A DNA stretch of 39,264 nt. Origin: a virus. Both the position numbers and the translations under genes were made by a program. Below, piece after piece: positions 37,175 to 39,264 of the stretch (within the stretch, counting starts at the first letter, position 1; every line of letters starts with the position of its first letter). The notes beneath the pieces are model-generated. The model was not told the origin of the DNA. It worked only from the letters and a program-made list of their open reading frames with translations, and made no database searches. Location of the stretch: positions 1-39,264 of the IMG/VR virus record IMGVR_UViG_3300028377_000023; one strand, 5' to 3'.

Positions 37175-38064
37175 TCGAGCATAGTGCCGATAATATCACT
37201 GGCATTGAAAATCTCATTGGGGTTATTGTATGGACATTCCCCGATATCACCAGTGAAGTTGTAATCAAATAGATAGGAGTGTTTGGTTCCCTCTAAAAAT
37301 CTCTTGTTTGGTGTGACGTTTCTATGTAACTCATATCCAAAGATGGTTGGGTTAGTTGCTACCCAAACGACTGTCGATCTCTTATTGAGAGCAACGGCAG
37401 CGTGTTGCAGGGACGAATCGACAAGGATTCTATCATCGGAGTTGTTGAGTAAAGCGAACAACACATTTTTGGGTAGTTCTTGGTCAACTCTCACACAATC
37501 ATTGAGGGTTGGGTGGAAATCATAGCATATATGAACAACGTGATACTTTTGAGATAATACGTTGACGATTGATTGTGCTATTGCGGGGTGGATGTCCCTT
37601 GTCCAAGAGTAGGGGAATTCTTGTGAGTGTTTACCCGGTCCACCAAAAGGTTGAAACAATAGAATAGGCTTTCCAGTATCATTGGCCATCAAATTTCTAG
37701 CGATTTCCTCTTCCCTAAAGTTAATACTCAATCGTGGGAGTTCCCCCTTGTGTCCCACTCCAACCATTTCACACCAAGTTTCAATTAAGTGTTGTTGCTG
37801 TGTCACATGGGGTGTTTCCTTGTATGGGTCATGGGCAAATACCACCACATCTTTATTATAAATGTAATCTTTATAGAAGTAGGGTGTCTGACCGTGTATA
37901 TAGACTCTGTCAACATTTGGGTTATTTTCAAATACCTGTGACCATGCTGTGACAACAATTATCTGTCTATCGGTGTGTTCCCTTTTATATGCTTCGATTA
38001 CAGCAGTTGCTGCTACGTTTTTTCCGATACCACCTTCAATATGAAATACTGCGAATTTGCTCAT
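37171..38064 (-). CDS. Glycosyltransferase, GT-B (family 9-like) fold, 297 aa
   Basis: MSKFAVFHIEGGIGKNVAAT is the Gly-rich first strand-loop of heptosyltransferase-like enzymes. ILLFQPFGGPGKHSQEFPYS and DDRILVDSSLQHAAVALNKRS correspond to the second Rossmann domain, including the donor-binding region (ILVDS..QH.A.AL). ATG 38064 is 5 bases from ATAAATA; the frame extends further upstream without support. It would transfer sugar from a nucleotide donor onto protein, DNA or glycan. Its divergent neighbour is a sulfotransferase, and an RmlB-like enzyme is at 17903-18850. Confidence 0.75.
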   Translation of the reverse strand: MSKFAVFHIEGGIGKNVAATAVIEAYKREHTDRQIIVVTAWSQVFENNPNVDRVYIHGQTPYFYKDYIYNKDVVVFAHDPYKETPHVTQQQHLIETWCEMVGVGHKGELPRLSINFREEEIARNLMANDTGKPILLFQPFGGPGKHSQEFPYSWTRDIHPAIAQSIVNVLSQKYHVVHICYDFHPTLNDCVRVDQELPKNVLFALLNNSDDRILVDSSLQHAAVALNKRSTVVWVATNPTIFGYELHRNVTPNKRFLEGTKHSYLFDYNFTGDIGECPYNNPNEIFNASDIIGTMLD

Positions 38065-38069
38065 GAATC

Positions 38070-38076
38070 TATTTAT
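38070..38076 (-). promoter_or_regulatory. Late promoter ATAAATA
   Basis: Minus-strand ATAAATA, then 5 bases (GATTC), then ATG 38064. Confidence 0.65.
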
Positions 38077-38096
38077 TGACAAAAAACACTAATACA

Positions 38097-38103
38097 ATAA
38101 ATA
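38097..38103 (+). promoter_or_regulatory. Late promoter ATAAATA
   Basis: Plus-strand ATAAATA, then 5 bases (AATCC), then ATG 38109. It forms a divergent pair with the minus-strand promoter at 38070-38076. Confidence 0.65.
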
Positions 38104-38108
38104 AATCC

Positions 38109-38903
38109 ATGAATGACAAAGAAGTTTTTTTCGTAAATGGAATGCCAAGATCTGGCTCAACACTGTTCTGTAATATTCTGGCTCAAAACCCAGATTTTCA
38201 TGTGACTCCAACTAGTGGATTGTCCGAGATTGTTAGCGGTATCAACCAATTCTGGAAAACCAGCCCCATTGTGAAAGCATCGGAGAAACCACAAAAAAGG
38301 ATACCAATCATTAATGGTCTTCTACAATCATATCATAGTGATACTGACCGTCCCGTGGTTTTCAACAAATCCAGAGCTTGGATGCCCCTAATTGAAACCT
38401 TGGAAATGTGTATGGATAACTCAGTCAAGATTATCACCACCACAAGGAAAATGACCTGTATTCTCGCCTCAATGGAGAAGCTTTACAGAAAAGAGCTATC
38501 AAATGTTGATAGTCCAATGCAGAACGATCCCAGTATGAATACTATCATGAACCGTATCAACATGTGGATGGACGGAAACGGTTTGGTGGGAGGAACGTTC
38601 AACGCCATACAAGATGCCTTTATTAGGGGAAACGGTAGTAAGATACACCTACTCGATTATGACACCCTCACATCGGATCCAAAAAGGGTGATGAAGGAAG
38701 TCTATCGATTCCTAGATAAGAACTACTATGAACACGATTTCGATAATGTTGCTCAGTATACTGTTGAGAATGATTCTGAACACGGTTTCACGGATCTACA
38801 CACCATAAGACCTGTAATCAAACCACAGGTGGATGATAGTAAGAAGATACTGGGACCGCTCCATCAACAGTTTGAAGGATTCCACTACAACTTCGATTTT
38901 TAA
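38109..38903 (+). CDS. Sulfotransferase, 264 aa
   Basis: The N-terminal phosphosulfate-binding loop GMPRSGSTLF (11-20) follows a hydrophobic strand (EVFFVN). A later segment IHLLDYDTLTSDPKRVMKEV and the following YRFLD match the 3'-phosphate-binding/Rxx region of PAPS-dependent sulfotransferases. The family moves sulfate from PAPS to hydroxyl or amine groups on glycans, lipids or proteins. The promoter 5 bases from ATG 38109 supports this start over an upstream in-frame ATG. It could act with the neighbouring glycosyltransferase on virion or host-surface glycans; that link is inference. Confidence 0.85.
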   Translation: MNDKEVFFVNGMPRSGSTLFCNILAQNPDFHVTPTSGLSEIVSGINQFWKTSPIVKASEKPQKRIPIINGLLQSYHSDTDRPVVFNKSRAWMPLIETLEMCMDNSVKIITTTRKMTCILASMEKLYRKELSNVDSPMQNDPSMNTIMNRINMWMDGNGLVGGTFNAIQDAFIRGNGSKIHLLDYDTLTSDPKRVMKEVYRFLDKNYYEHDFDNVAQYTVENDSEHGFTDLHTIRPVIKPQVDDSKKILGPLHQQFEGFHYNFDF

Positions 38904-38925
38904 GCTAGGATTAGCTTACTATACT

Positions 38926-39264
38926 TTAAGGTATTGCGAGTAGTGGAAGGTTGAAGAATTGTCCATTAACACCGATCCGTAGAACGGATACAGATGAGGT
39001 TATGGTGTCGCCGGGTAACACACTGAGAGGATACGCGGATGAACCAAGGATGAACTGTTGCGGTCCTGTCGGAATCGCACATGAACCAATTGCAATGGAG
39101 CAACTAGCATTCGTGGCACCACAACCAGCGTGTCTACCTATGAATGTTGAGTGACAAGCACTCGTGGCACCACAACCAGCGTGTCTACCTATGAATGTTG
39201 AGTGACAAGCTAACAACGCTTCTCTACCTGCGTTCTGTCCCAAGAAGTTGGAGTGATCTGCGGA
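38926..39264 (-). CDS. Tail fibre/structural protein with AG-x-GAT repeats, C-terminal part
   Basis: Open to the window edge, so only the C-terminus is visible (about 112 codons). It contains tandem 17-residue repeats of the type HSTFIGRHAGCGATSAC preceded by a related SNFLGQNAGREALLAC. These resemble the beta-helical S.FIG..AG..AT.A repeats of tail or fibre proteins in marine myoviruses. The last 50 residues form a distinct tip (PTGPQQFILGSS, then GVNGQFFNLPLL). The repeats here have Cys and His at positions usually Asn or Ser. It would be a virion structural protein, probably in receptor contact. Confidence 0.7.
   Translation of the reverse strand, partial: SADHSNFLGQNAGREALLACHSTFIGRHAGCGATSACHSTFIGRHAGCGATNASCSIAIGSCAIPTGPQQFILGSSAYPLSVLPGDTITSSVSVLRIGVNGQFFNLPLLAIP
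39111..39212 (-). repeat. Two tandem 51-bp repeats in the fibre gene
   Basis: Starting at 39111 and 39162 with TCGTGGCACCACAACCAGCG, near-identical over the 51 bases. They encode two copies of the 17-residue Cys/His-containing repeat. Confidence 0.85.

Noticed and set aside
38902-38917. Hairpin AAGCTA-GGAT-TAGCTT after the sulfotransferase
   Set aside because: The stem is only 6 bp and AT-rich, with no T-run following on either strand.

Overview
The window is part of the genome of a tailed phage with a contractile tail, distantly related to T4 (T4-superfamily myovirus). The evidence is a T4-type large terminase (33140-34912), a tail sheath (29256-31583), three tail-tube-fold proteins, a long repetitive tape-measure candidate, gp26-, gp53- and gp14-like baseplate and neck proteins, T4-like RNA ligase 1, a GIY-YIG homing endonuclease, and late promoters of the T4 TATAAATA type. 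The DNA is AT-rich. The host cannot be read from this sequence. The sulfotransferase, the dTDP-glucose dehydratase-like gene and the AGxGATxA-type tail repeats are common in marine myoviruses, which is only a hint.

Layout. Bases 1-18850 are almost entirely minus-strand genes: many small accessory ORFs, two tRNAs (Gly-TCC, Met-CAT), a 603-residue protein resembling the MXAN_6230/SCO0854 (TerD-like) family, two calcineurin-like phosphoesterases, a glutaredoxin, a SPPY-type DNA methyltransferase, an RNA ligase, a P-loop kinase, a predicted HExxH metallopeptidase and an RmlB-like sugar-nucleotide dehydratase. Nine copies of a box (AATAGAATTAAGAW followed by a -10-like TANNNT) lie on the minus strand here. 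In seven of them the hexamer ends 6-7 bases before an ATG.

Bases 18914-39264 hold late genes: a candidate small terminase subunit, a baseplate/tail cluster on the minus strand (19369-33053) interrupted by a plus-strand dUTPase, the large terminase, then plus-strand head/neck genes (34950-37174). A glycosyltransferase/sulfotransferase pair and the end of a repetitive tail-fibre gene follow. Nearly every late transcription unit has TAAATA 5 or 6 bases before its start codon. With normal promoter geometry, transcription would begin at or next to the start codon, so much of the genome may be expressed from leaderless mRNAs.

The most unusual element is the 378-base non-coding leader upstream of the 603-residue gene. 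It holds three tandem stem-loops at about 2718-2937 whose sequences differ but whose pairings are kept by compensatory changes, downstream of a promoter box. This is a candidate undescribed structured RNA (or DNA) element. Other points of interest are a homing endonuclease flanked by duplicated promoter-plus-start sequences, near-identical 83-residue repeats in the tape-measure candidate, a possible RNA-repair set (ligase, kinase, phosphoesterases, tRNAs), and a 41-residue zinc-ribbon gene between larger ORFs. Portal and major capsid genes are not in the window.
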